A DNA stretch of 64,000 nucleotides, taken from contig AP026538.1 in assembly GCA_026075535.2 (NCBI GenBank), positions 17,244,337 to 17,308,336 of the forward strand, in the 5' to 3' direction. The notes beneath the pieces were generated by a model. The model did not search any database, was not told the origin of the DNA, and saw only the letters and a list, made by a program, of their open reading frames with translations. Origin of the DNA: Tricholoma matsutake (lineage: Eukaryota; Basidiomycota; Agaricomycetes; Agaricales; Tricholomataceae). Below, piece by piece: positions 10,250 through 20,778 of this stretch (the stretch's first letter is position 1; each line of letters begins with the position of its first letter). Both the position numbers and the translations under genes were made by a program.

Positions 10250-12547
10250 GATCATAAGCAACAGCAATGGGGCACCAAACATGGTTTTGGTGCAGCCAGG
10301 ACAAAGCGAGAAAGAAGAAATCAAAAATTTCCGAAGCACCAAATGTGTGACATTGTGATAATGCCAGAATGAAGCGGTATCCATGCTGCAGCCAACTATA
10401 TGTTACTTGCCAAGAAAGCACACCAGGAGGGGATAAGACAATCACTGGTCAACTTGACCATCACATGAAGCATATACACTATGTTAATGTCGCCATGCCA
10501 CCTGGTGCAGTGGATATGATTCGAGAGAACGTCGAGTGGTTAACACCAGTTACAATGGTTGGAAAGGTGCAGGCAGTGTATCCATCCATAACATCAGCAC
10601 AGATCCACACAGCTTGGATGCAGATGGGCCAGATGTTCTGGCATCATGACGATCTACAGCTACTGTCAGCATGAAAGCTTCTCCATGAATATGGAGACAA
10701 CGTTGATGTTTTCTCACCAAGGAATGTTCCTGAAGGGGTTGATATACTGTGTTGGGGTATGAAGAAGATCAAGAGGCCATTGCACAGGAAGATAATTGAG
10801 GTAGGACTCGACACAACATGTAAGCTATATCTAACCTTCAAGAAAAGTAAGCTTACAAATCCAAGCAGATGATACACATTCGAAGCATCTCGAGCTATAT
10901 AGCATGATGGCAGAGTATGATAATGCAGGCATTCCAGTATTGCACTGCCTTCTGTCAACTGCAACATCAATAGAGCAGGGCAAATGAAAGAAAGCACTCA
11001 CAGGATGGGCTACATGCATCAAAGAGGCATATGGCATAGATCCAGTCTTCATGCATGTTGATAAAGACATTGCAGAAATCAGTATGGCAAAAGAGGTCTG
11101 GAAAGCAAAGATCAACTTGTGCTGGTGGCACCTCTGTCAAGCATTGCAGACTTGGCTGAGTCAGGCAAAGCTCACTACGACACCATACAATGTTCAGCGG
11201 GCCCATATAGAATTTCCATTTATTGACATTACCTTTACCCCTCCTGGACAAGCTGATGCTGAAGAATACAAGGGTGGTGTACCAGATGATATAGAAAATA
11301 TACAGCCTGCACAAACAAACATGAGTGTCCTGAACATGATTACAGGGGCAACCAATACCTTATCCATCACCATTCCCGCATGAAAGGCACCACTTCACAT
11401 CAGCACTGGAACCCACTCCTGCTCATAAATCACATCATTGTGATGCTGGTAAAGAAAATCAGGTAGCTAATGACCTACATATCACCATCAAGGTACCTCC
11501 CCTCCATGTTGCACCAGCTTTGTCACAGGGACCTATCGTTCCACATGAGTCTGAAAACAGTGATGATGAAAACAAGGAGGGGTTACAGAATGGAACCCGA
11601 TGCAAGTTTTGCCCAGCCGTTTACTGCCAGCCAATTGTCACAATGCTAGAAAGGCATCACTGCACCCATCTGTTGATTCCAGGGTACACGCACCCGAGTC
11701 CTGAGGGGATCAAGAATTGGGCTGTTTGGCAAATGTATGAGTTCTGTGTTAAATACGACTTACAAGAGGCATGGGAATACCTTTGGGAAAACTGGTATCA
11801 AAAGGGCTGGTGGGAGCTGTGGGCACAGTTGGCACATCCAGAGATACTCATCTTGAAAACAACAATGCCAGTAAGTATGCATCAGCCATTGAGACTTCTG
11901 AGACTTACCTTTAATCCAGTTGGCAACAAATCAAGTGTGACCTCCTCCATCACTTTCACATGCCACGGTGAGATCTTCTAGTCTTGATTCTAATTGTCAA
12001 CTAGCCATTATCAAGAGCTCCCAGGAATTGGAAGAAACTCTTGAAAACACCTATAACCATGCCTATCAGTGAAGCTTATCAGCCAGATGTAAAGCGGTGG
12101 GTCTGTACCTGTCCTGCAATGGTCCTCAACCAGTTCCCACTCTGCAAACATCTCGTTCAAGCTGTTCAGCCAGTTTTGCCACTGTTCTTCCTCGAAGTAA
12201 GGCATCAGCAGACAGCCTCAATATGGAGTCACCCCCTCTTGAAACCACCTGGTGAAGATCTCTTGGCACCTCAAGAAGTTGCAGAACTTGACAAGACAGC
12301 CCCTGGAACAGATCGCGGCAAGAGAGAGGATGGTGATGATGATGAGGACAACAGCAATGATAATGATGATGATGACAATGATGTACAAGATTTCCAAGAA
12401 GCATTGCAAGAGGGTTTGACATTTGAAGAAGCCATGAGTGAGAACATCAAGACTATTGGAGATTTCCTTGAAGGACTGAAGTACCGGTCCAATTCTGGGA
12501 CCACTGGATGCTGCAAGTGCTGGACCAAGAGGGTGGCTCATTCTTGA
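10250..12547 (+). pseudogene. MULE transposase with SWIM zinc finger, decayed
   Basis: MULE transposases cut and paste DNA with a DDE RNase-H-fold domain. In order: a Cys-containing N-terminus KRYPCCSQLYVTCQE (10372), VDMIRENVEWLTPVTMVGKV, GVDILCWGMKKI, then the first catalytic Asp in EVGLDTTC (10802). Past a degenerate stretch the second Asp lies in MHVDKDIAEIS (11051), followed by INLCWWHLCQAL and TTPYNVQRAHIEF, both typical of the family. EAWEYLWENWYQKGWWELWA (about 11776) belongs to the helical C-terminal part. At about 12098 a SWIM finger appears, WVCTCPAMVLNQFPLCKHLV (C-x-C...C-x-H), followed by an acidic Asp/Asn tail. In-frame TGA 10672-10674 and several frameshifts make it non-functional. 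No long terminal inverted repeats were identified around it. Confidence 0.85.
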
Positions 12548-12934
12548 GGCTAGCAAAGATGTGTCTAGGAAAGGAGAGGCAGATGAGGACGACGAGAGGA
12601 TCATCACCAACAATGTGGCAACCAGAAACAAGCACCATAATGTTCTACCGCTCTAGACCCACACATTCTGATGAGAACACATGACATGCAACAGGGCAAC
12701 AATGTTGCAACGAGGCATAGATCAGCTCCAATTTGGCAAAGGAAAGACCGATTATTAGATGATGTTACAGATGAAGTGGGAGTTATGAGATGCTGAATGT
12801 TGAGGAAGGGTTTAGAAGCCATAAAATAGCTCAACATAGAGTAGTATAAGTGCAAGAAAGCTGATACCTATTTGATCTGATCTTATTGATATTACCATTT
12901 TAGGAAAGTCAGTGTGGGGGAGAATAAGGGTACT
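12548..12934. other. MULE downstream region, nothing recognised
   Basis: Nearly 390 bp between the transposase remnant and a foldback repeat. No motif-bearing frame or repeat was seen. Confidence 0.4.
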
Positions 12935-13604
12935 TTTGTACTTTGATCTATTTTCAATGGGAAATCTTCTGCAAGCCATTCCTCATCAACCATGCCACAT
13001 TTTGGCATGATCCTGTAGTCTATCTTATACTAATAACTGAGCTCTAGAGCTCCACACAATCTATTTATTTTTTGGTTGACATCTGTGAAAGTTAGATTGA
13101 CCCCTGCCAATTATCTGTGTGCAAGCAATATCTCAAGAACTAATGGTTATAGAAATAAGCTGAGAGTTGTACAGTGTCAAGGGTAATGTAGGTAATGGTT
13201 CCCCATGCAAACATTGGCAGTTATGAGCCATTGTGGTGGCTGAATGCTGTTTTGAAGTGAGATTGCCATTTTGGGAAGTTACATCTTTGGCATTGTCATC
13301 CAGCAACTGACTGCAGGGGCTCATTTTTTGCATTGGAGACCCTTACCTACATTACCCTTGACACTGTACAACTCTCAGCTTATTTTTATGACCATTAGTT
13401 CTTGAGATATTGCTTTGCACACAGATAATTGGCAGGGGTCAATCTAACTTTCACAGATGTCAACCAAAAAATAGATAGATTGTGTGGAGCTGCAGAGCTC
13501 AGTTATTAGTATAAGATAGACTACAGGATCATGCCAAAATGTGGCATGGTTGATGAGGAATGTCTTGCAGAAGATTTCCCATTGAAAATAGATCAAAGTA
13601 CAAA
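12935..13604. mobile_element. Foldback element: 260-bp inverted arms, about 148-bp loop
   Basis: The arm 12935-13194 is inverted at 13343-13604 with high identity along its length. The outer ends read TTTGTACTTTGATC and GATCAAAGTACAAA; the inner ends share GGGTAATGTAGGTAA. Arm differences are a few substitutions and a 1-2 bp length change. The transcript or single strand would form a long hairpin. No clear target-site duplication flanks the outer ends, so it may be a MITE-like foldback, or an inverted duplication left by the neighbouring MULE. Confidence 0.85.
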
Positions 13605-13952
13605 CATGACCAAATCTACAAGTTGTGCCAGTTGTTGAGGCACAGTAATATAGCATGTTGAAGTTAGGGTCTTGAAAATGTGGGGGAAATATTTACCAGG
13701 CCTCATGAATGGTTTGGAGTCTCACTATCCCCTACAGTCTCGGTATCAACATTGAAACTGTATTATGTAAGAAGACTACATGCAGCGCTCGCCAAAAATT
13801 CACACAAGTCCAGTGATGGCATTTTCCGAAAATCATGTGTTGCAAAGAACCTGCTGGGTGAATAGCGTTCACTTGACCATCCTCACTCATGTCCTACATG
13901 AATCAGTTTCAGATGGCGGCATCATCTTTCCTCTATCTCTCCTCTCTTTTCC
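13605..13952. other. No feature recognised
   Basis: Short open frames on the plus strand lead into the coding fragment at 13953 but show no motif. Possibly its degraded upstream part. Confidence 0.3.
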
Positions 13953-14737
13953 ATGTCCCCCTTGTGTTGCATGGATGGTGTCCTTCTTGACGCTGTGCTT
14001 GATCCATTTTCTTTGTTCTCTTATGTGCCTCAGTCTTGTACTCTGCTGTTGTCTGCTGGAAAGCTGCTTGTGACTATGTGGTCATCCGGTCGCCCTTTCT
14101 CCTGTCTTGTTTCTGTTCAGAGGCATTCTGGATCAGAGGTGCACCTAGGGACTGACTGGTTTGCTGCTTTTCGAGAGCTTCACATTCTGAATGGCGAACA
14201 TCCCCCTTCTGTTTCATCCATTGTTCTCAGTTCTTTTGAGGGTGAGGAAGGTAATTGTCTCTGCTGCTCCTTTTGTTGCTTTCTGGCTCACAATCTGTAG
14301 CCAGTGTGGGCGGATTTTCACAATCTGTTGAAGCCATTGGCCATGCACTTCCTCTGTCATTGATGGATATTTTGCCCAAGCTCAGCATTGTATTCAGCAC
14401 GATCTGTGATACAGATTCTCCACATTTTGTTATGCTTGGCCATAGTCCCAAAACTGTTCATCATGCATTATCTGCCCATGGCATTCCCTACAATGGTTTA
14501 TCATTTGATCTTTGTCATCAGGCTCTATATCATCATTTGCTCAATGGTTTATGTTCAAGGAGGCAAGGATCTTTATGTGCTGTCATTGCTGGCTCCTGTG
14601 CCACAGATGCACTTGCCAATGCTCTTTCTAGGAACTTCCTTACTTTAGCCCAGGACCCTGGCTTTTCTTTGATCCTTCTCTGTGAAATTCATCAGGTTTT
14701 CAGTGACACTCTGAACTTGCATTATAATGTTATATAA
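13953..14737 (+). pseudogene. Unassigned coding fragment, possibly retropepsin-like plus SAP-like segments
   Basis: Two open segments in different frames appear to be one protein. The first (13953-14230) contains GVLLDAVLDPFSLFSYVPQS and, after a beta-rich stretch, SVQRHSGSEVHLGTDWFAAF. The hydrophobic-Asp start and G-T-D-W end recall the retropepsin-like domains of some fungal transposon proteins. The second (14385-14737) contains HHALSAHGIPYNGLSFDLCH and QALYHHLLNGLC, resembling a SAP-type DNA-binding helix pair. I have seen similar combinations before Helitron-type helicases in Agaricomycetes, but no helicase is present here. A frameshift near 14260 separates the parts, so the function is unassigned and the gene is probably dead. 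Confidence 0.4.
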
Positions 14738-14875
14738 GTAGTATAAAATTAATAATACCTGCAATTCTTGTGAGGTAGTTTATAAATTCAGATATACCTA
14801 GGCTCTGTTGGGCTAACCAGCCACATGTCCCTGACTTGGGGAGGTTGCACAATGTATTTATGGAGCATAGTTAGT

Positions 14876-15203
14876 AAAGTGCATCACAGTATAGTGCTAG
14901 GCAGCATTGGATCAATGGGCCGGGAGCATCATGAGCTATAAAGCTAGATTATGCTCGGTAACATTGGTGATATTTGGTGGGTGCACAGTCCCAGACTCAC
15001 CTGGTCACTACACAACGACAACAAACTGGGAAAGACGGTAAAGTCCATCACACTATATAATGCTAGGTAGTGTTGGATCAATGAGTTAGGACTATAAAGC
15101 TTGCTTATGTTCAGTAACATTGGTGATAGATCATAGTATTCGACACATACGCAATCTGGGACTCACCGGGTCACTACACAATCCATGCAACGATTACAAA
15201 CCA
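14876..15203. repeat. Tandem duplication, period about 164 bp
   Basis: The segment starting AAAGTGCATCACAGTATAG (14876) recurs at 15040 as AAAGTCCATCACACTATAT, followed in both copies by GCTAGG...GTTGGATCAATG-like sequence, AACATTGGTGATA and GACTCACC-GGTCACTACACAA. Copies are diverged by substitutions and small indels. Confidence 0.8.
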
Positions 15204-15300
15204 ACTACTTTAGTACGGTAGCCCACCAATGTCTGCCTTGGGGTTGAGGCAACAGTAGTCTTGTTACCATCCCCATTGACTCCTACTGGTTATAGACCTC

Positions 15301-16330
15301 AGCAGAGATATAGACCTTAGAGACCTGGTGATTGCCACCTCAGTTGCCATGTCAATTGGCATTTCCTGGCTTTGGATGCTGTGTGAGTTGCTTTCATTTT
15401 CAGACTACTCATTGTTGGGGGGGTTGACCTATCAATATTGGCCTTGGAGAATAGGTGAGGGCTCAGCAAAGATATAGACCTGGTGATCACCACCTCAGTT
15501 GCCATGTCGATTGGCATTTCCTGGCTTTTGTCAAGAACCGTTCCTCACCCGATCGGAACCCACATCTATCCGACCCTTTCCCACACTTCGAACATGACTT
15601 TTGTCTATGCCTCCCGATTTCATTCCCGGCTGCCTTGCACTGCCCACACTGCTGTGCATCAGGCCGCCCTGTACAGCATCCATGGCTGCCTTTCCAAGGC
15701 TGCTGTCCCTATTGCAAATTTGACTACGGATTCCTGTGCGGCTCCTGCTAGATAATTTATCTACGCAGTCAAGACACTGCCGCAGTCTGTGTTCCTGTTC
15801 CACATTATTCCAGACTACAGTATTTAAGCTTAGTTAGTTTCACCTTGTATTCCTCAGTTCATATATCGACATAGACTCGACTTTAACTTGTCAATCCAAA
15901 TCTCCTTCTACTCCTACCTCTGTCTTCTAAGAGTCTGAACTCCATTCAACTCGACCTCTAGTCTCCCTCTGAAGTTCTAGTTCCATCTGAACTTAACCTA
16001 AGTCCCCCCGTACTCCTCCCCGCATTTACCTGCACCTTTCCACTCCTACCTCCAGACTTATGACTTGAAATTAGGACACCAGATGAGGTGAAGGGCGCAG
16101 CTTCTTACAAGCTGAAGCCAAGTCCTTTCCATTTCCCCTCCCGCCAAATCCGTAACGACCCAACAACCTTCCGGAAATAACACCCACAGTGTCCAATTGG
16201 ATTCCGACGAACCTTCTAGGAGTTCTTAACAGCTTTGGATGCTGTCCAAGTTGCTTTCATTTTCAGACCACTCATTGTTGGGGGAGGTTGACAGCTACCT
16301 ATGCCTTGGAGAATAGGTGAGGGTCTTCAT
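15301..16330. repeat. Tandem duplication of about 163 bp, second copy split by an LTR
   Basis: Copy A covers 15301-15464. Copy B starts at 15465, is interrupted at 15529 by a 703-bp LTR, and resumes at 16232 through about 16330. Shared landmarks are CACCTCAGTTGCCATGTC, CATTTCCTGGCTTT, GTTGCTTTCATTTTCAGAC and CCTTGGAGAATAGGTGAGGG. Copy A holds the uninterrupted target at 15369-15373 (GCTTT). Confidence 0.9.
15529..16231. mobile_element. Solo LTR, 703 bp, with 5-bp target duplication GCTTT
   Basis: Starts TGTCAAGAAC and ends GTTCTTAACA, so the ends are TG...CA with a 10-bp imperfect inverted repeat. GCTTT flanks both sides (15524-15528 and 16232-16236). Copy A of the surrounding tandem duplication shows the same site without insert, with one GCTTT at 15369-15373, which proves the boundaries. 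A TATTTAAG box near 15819 is a plausible LTR promoter element. No internal gag-pol is present, so this is a product of LTR-LTR recombination. Its family is not that of the 29583 LTR by visible sequence. Confidence 0.93.
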
Positions 16331-16944
16331 TGTTGCAATCTCCATTGATTATCGCTGAATTTTGACCTTTACTAAATCTGTAAGCCATGTGGGTATTGCT
16401 CTCCCTACATGAACCACCCACAATTGGCCCACCGGCTCAGATGTGTTGTTGTGTTGGGGTAATTCAACAACTGCCTACATCCTTCAGCCTTTGGGGCTAG
16501 GGAGAGTGACCATCCTGATCAGAATTTGTGTTTGGTTTGGAACTGGTGTATGCATCACTCCTTCAAACCAGTGCTACAGTAGCCCATTGTTAGGAACCAG
16601 GTGGGTGACTCATGGATTGCTTCTACTATCCTCCATCGGCTGCAGTCTTGGGCCAATTCATGATGTTGCCAAGCACCCCATGCTTGTTGCACATTTTCAG
16701 GTGAGTCTTTATTTGGGTGGTTCAACTTCCTCAACAGACTTGGGCCTCATTTGCATTTTTTGCGAAAGGCTCCCATTATTATGCTAGTCTTATCATAGGC
16801 ATGCTAGGGTTAAGATGTACAACAATGTTTTTCATTTCAATGTATGTACTCCAATATACAATATGACAGCTGATACACAAGGTGACGGATGGTACAAGCA
16901 AGAAATAAACACAATGATGGTGCAAATGATGGGAATGAATATGT
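16331..16944. other. No gene recognised
   Basis: Two plus-strand frames run here without motifs. The segment may be the downstream flank of the DUF6698-type gene that ends at 16945. Confidence 0.4.
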
Positions 16945-18284
16945 CTAGGCCTGGGAATGTGCACTATGAGGATTAGCACTGATATCACACAAAGCTTGAT
17001 GCCTTTGCTTGATGCTGGCCAGGACGTTGTCTGTAGCAGCAGGCCTCCATTGTGATGAATATGATGGGAAAATTTGCCTAAAGTAATGGGTTAGCATTTG
17101 TATCCCTAGTCAAAAGTAATTACCTGTTCCACCACTCAAGGAGGTCATTAACTTCCTCCTGCTCATCTACATCCTCGGACAGAGTTGTAAAATCGTTCAG
17201 AATCAGTCGCTAAATTGGATTGGGAGAAAATGGGTGATGAGGAAAGGGCAAATCAAACCTGCTTGTTGTTTTTCATTTAGTGTGAAAGGAGAGTCAGCAA
17301 AGCATTCACCTGCATTGCAATATAAGCAATAGAGGCAAGGGTAACACTGGTCATGCCATGGATTCTTGCATTTCCAGACCGAGTGGCTCTAGGCTCCTTG
17401 TTGACAGAGCTAGGCAAAGTAAATATGTGCTTATATGCCTAAAAGTTGTTTGAATCATTATCAGACTTGTAACATGACATACTCACAGTGACAAGGAGAG
17501 AACTGCAAAACAAGCCATTCCAAGGATCTTTGGGATTATAAGAGAAACCATGGTATAGGAACAAGTGCCATTCATTGCCAGTGGCGGTAATTTCTCCAGA
17601 CCTGAGTTTTTCCTTGATCCTAACATAAATCAAAGCACCAACATGGTATCTAGGATTACTAGACTTACTCAGTATCTGACCTGTTCAGGTTAGTTGGGCA
17701 TATCAATGCACCTGTCCACTCATGGTGAAACCCCTGATCAGCTTTGATATTATGGGCAAGTGGTGGTTGTAAGGATCCTCCTTTCAGTGTGATCTAGTCA
17801 ATAATCACCCCCTTTAGACTCTTTGTATCATCAGCCCGTGCGTTCGAGGAACCCTTTTGGACCTATGGGTACTAACAGTGAACTGCTGACGTAAGTGTAA
17901 TGGATGAGAGATGACGAACTAGATCAGCAACATGAAGGATCTCTTCTTCAGACCCGCTGAGGAGGTGCTCTTCAAGTCCTGGTACCATCTGGAGAAGCAA
18001 TCAATATACCCAATACTCTCTCCTTTCCCTGGAGAGGTTGTTAGCACCAAACATGAGTGAACATAACATATGGTTAATCACTCAGCAGTAAATGATTCAT
18101 CTGGTCTATCCGCCAGTTCGACTTCACGCAGAATGCCATTCATGAGGAGGGTATGGACATGGCACAATGCATGTATGGTTCGACCAAAGTGACGGCCATG
18201 ATGAACCAGTGGATCTGTCAGCGTACTATGATGCTTCAAGTTAGGGTATTGATCATATATATATGCAATTGTATGTGAGCTCAT
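16945..18284 (-). pseudogene. DUF6698-type gene, introns intact, one nonsense codon
   Basis: A basidiomycete-specific family of unknown role, often found near transposons. From 18284 the N-terminus has GRHFGRTIHALCHVHTLLMN. Further on are MVPGLEEHLLSG and EEEILHVADLV (about 17985-17925), ADDTKSLKGVIID followed by TAG 17794-17796 where Trp is expected, then QGFHHEWTGALICP. The next block is SGEITATGNEWHLFLYHGFS with DPWNGLFCSSLLV. Three introns of about 50-60 nt with GT-AG ends separate it from YKHIFTLPSSVNKEPRATRS and HGMTSVTLASIAYIAMQ, from EEVNDLLEWWNR, and from a last exon ending NPHSAHSQA at stop 16945-16947. Only the TAG and probably one frame slip near 17200 break an otherwise full gene. 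Function unknown; family assignment is from memory of conserved blocks. Confidence 0.75.
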
Positions 18285-18870
18285 GGTTTCTTCCTTGGCC
18301 CAAGGTGAAGGGCATTTTCCTGAGAACGACGCCCTGATATAAGATCATCTTCATTAGACATTGAGTGGCCCAGCACAATGATAGAAAGCAGAAGTAATGA
18401 AAGGAAGTGGAGAAGGAAGGTGAGGAGAGTCAGTAACCTGGGGAGCCTGAAATATTGTTAAACATGGCCCATTTGGAGTCGTGTTTTGACTCTCCGACTC
18501 AAGTGTCATGGAGCCTGTCATCAGAAAGATAGTGAAGGTACGTAGGTCATTGCCAAACTTGAATCAACCATTGCCAATTGCAATTCAGTGTGTAACAGCA
18601 TTGCAACCATTTAGAAACTAATTCCAAGCCTGGTGGCTCAGGACAGCCACCACTGGCATGACAATGGCTCAGAAACAGCTTGTGATGACTAAACATAAAG
18701 GTGACCAATATCTCACACTGACTGAGTCAGATGATTCTGATAGAGCACCAAAAACTTCTTGAAATGACAGCACCTGCACTGGCAATCCACCTTGCGCGCA
18801 GGGGCTCGCAAATCTGGGGGCGGTCACTTTGTTCATCCCCACCATCTCTCATCGCTGTTGTTTTCCTTGA
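18285..18870. other. Upstream flank of the DUF6698-type gene, nothing recognised
   Basis: No motif-bearing frame was found. Promoter elements of the downstream gene may lie near 18285-18400 but none can be named with confidence. Confidence 0.3.
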
Positions 18871-18953
18871 CATCTCCATCTCCATCTCCATCTCCATCTC
18901 CATCTCCATCTTCATCTCTGTCTTCATCTCTGTCTCCATCCCCATCCCCCATT
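18871..18953. repeat. Microsatellite (CATCTC)n with variant tail
   Basis: Six to seven near-perfect CATCTC hexamers from 18871 are followed by degenerate CATCTT/CTGTCT/CATCCC units up to about 18953. The opposite strand encodes an artificial Met-Glu repeat. Confidence 0.95.
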
Positions 18954-19534
18954 GTAATCCTCTTCCTTGTCCTCATCCTTGTCGTCTTGTACTTAGGTCA
19001 GGTTGAATGATGTGCAAGGAACACCCCCCAACAAACTAGTCAATAAAGGGAGTAGGTGTGGGCAAAGTAATATCTCCAAAGGAATTCCAGTTGTCTCATG
19101 GGGCTCTCTTCAGTATTTTGTTAGTCTTCTAGCCAACAAGCACAAAGATCATACAGAATGGGTCGATAGAGGTCTGCAATGGTCAGCGTGAGTGCTGGTG
19201 TGGCAAGAAGCTTTGATAAGGTGGCCAAGAGTTGGTTCATAGAAGACATGTTTCGAATGTCAGTCGCATATTGCAATGAAGTAGGAATGATTGATATTAA
19301 GGCTGTAGTTTAGTGTCATAGATTGAGGGTGAGTAGATCCTGAACACCACCAAATGCCATTTTATCTAGATTCTGTGTCAGTAAGTGACAACAAAATAAG
19401 GAGAATCATACTGAGAAAGTGCTAAGATTGAACGACGTCTGCACCGAAATGCCAAGAGGCTTGAAGCTTGAAGGAAGATGAAGATAGACTCATATGTGAA
19501 GCAAAACAATTTGAAGGAAGGTAAGGATACAATG
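18954..19534. other. No feature recognised
   Basis: No gene or clear repeat seen between the microsatellite and the hairpin-repeat cluster. Confidence 0.35.
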
Positions 19535-20160
19535 ACAACACAAGTCTGCAACCGTGCTAACTCTGTGCTTGAATCCCAGGGCAATCTTGAAGGAAGGCGA
19601 GGGTGGATAATCTGTACACAACCCTGGTGCACAGCAGTTTCGCATGGCACATAGAATCACAACCCATCATAAACATCCGGAACCTCACTGTACACAAGTG
19701 GAATATTGAGATATTGCTCCGAAGACATGAGAAAACCACAGGTCTAGTTGAAATTTACTGGAAAACATGTAAGGAATATGGAACAATATCTGGAACATTA
19801 TTGGCATACCAGAAACTGAGCAAAGCAATGCCAACACAAAACACCAGAGTCCGCAACCATGCTAACTCTATCTTCGATGTTGACAGTGTGAACAACGTCT
19901 GCACCAAAATGCTGGGAACTTGGAACTGTCGAGGCTTGAAGCTTGAAGGAAGATCAAGACAGGCTTTATGTGCAGCAATTCCAATCAATTTGAAGGAATG
20001 TCGAACAACAGAGTCTGCAACTGTGCTAACTCTGTGCTCGAATCCCAGGGCAGTCTTGAAGGAAGGTAAGGTTGTCAAACAATAGAGTCTGCAGCTGTGC
20101 TAACTCTGTGCTCAAAGCCAGGGCAATCATGAAGGTGAAGGAGGATATTTCAGTTGCATT
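19535..20160. repeat. Hairpin repeat cluster 1 and degenerate copy of a gene 5' end
   Basis: At least four copies of a 50-65-bp unit occur (near 19540, 19840, 19998 and 20075). The unit has ACAGAGT and ACTCTGT arms about 15 nt apart, then GCTCGAATCCCAGGGC. Between them, 19613-19830 is a diverged direct copy of 24425-24640, the 5' end of the gene at 20779-24534, sharing GGAACCTCACTGTACA, ATTGAGATATTG and GAAGACATGAGAA. Confidence 0.75.
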
Positions 20161-20778
20161 AAACAATGTGCCGACTCTGTGTGCGATGTCACAGATGTGT
20201 TTGCATTGCCTATGGAAAAACTCATGCCACGGCAATGTTTGACGTTAACTTTGTATTGTGATATTGTGTTTTGGACCCTGTTGTGATCTGAGGTTGATTA
20301 GTCACTACTATTTATGGCACTGACTCGGAAAACCTGGTATACATGTATTACTAGTACAATCAAATGTCTATGCATTATCTATGACCAACTTCTTAACTAC
20401 ATCCTTGGTTCTCTCTATGTACTGCAATGTATGCTTGTTGCTTGGGAGTACAGCTAGCAAACTGCTCAGCAGTTATGACATCAAGAAGTTGCCAAAACTC
20501 CAGCCCAAACCATTGAGACAGAGCCTCTCAATGACCCAAACATTTCTTTTTTACAGCATGCCTTTGACATGACTTCATTTTTGACTCTGGGGCAGCAGCC
20601 TGCTGATGTGTAGAAGGATATGGGGAAGGCCAGGAAGAGGCTTGCTCCAGGCAATGAACACAAGAGGTTGAAGAAGGGGTAGGTCTAGATATGGCTGACG
20701 GTGTAATTGGTGAGTGATGGAGGGTAAGGGTGGGATAGGCTGGAGCACTGGATGTCAAATATTGGATGTCAAAGAAGC
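20161..20778. other. Downstream of the long unnamed gene; possible lost 3' coding part
   Basis: The minus-strand frame of the upstream gene continues for some codons past its TGA at 20779-20781 before further stops, so the true C-terminus may once have reached into this stretch. Nothing else recognised. Confidence 0.3.

Noticed and set aside
12126..12422. His/Cys-rich minus-strand frame
   Set aside because: It is the complement of the acidic Asp/Asn-rich tail and SWIM finger of the MULE transposase.
15483..15755. Plus-strand frame across the LTR start
   Set aside because: It crosses the proven insertion boundary at 15529, so it joins unrelated sequences.
18727..18945. Minus-strand open frame with a Met-Glu repeat
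   Set aside because: It is the translation of the CATCTC microsatellite; the rest has no recognisable sequence.
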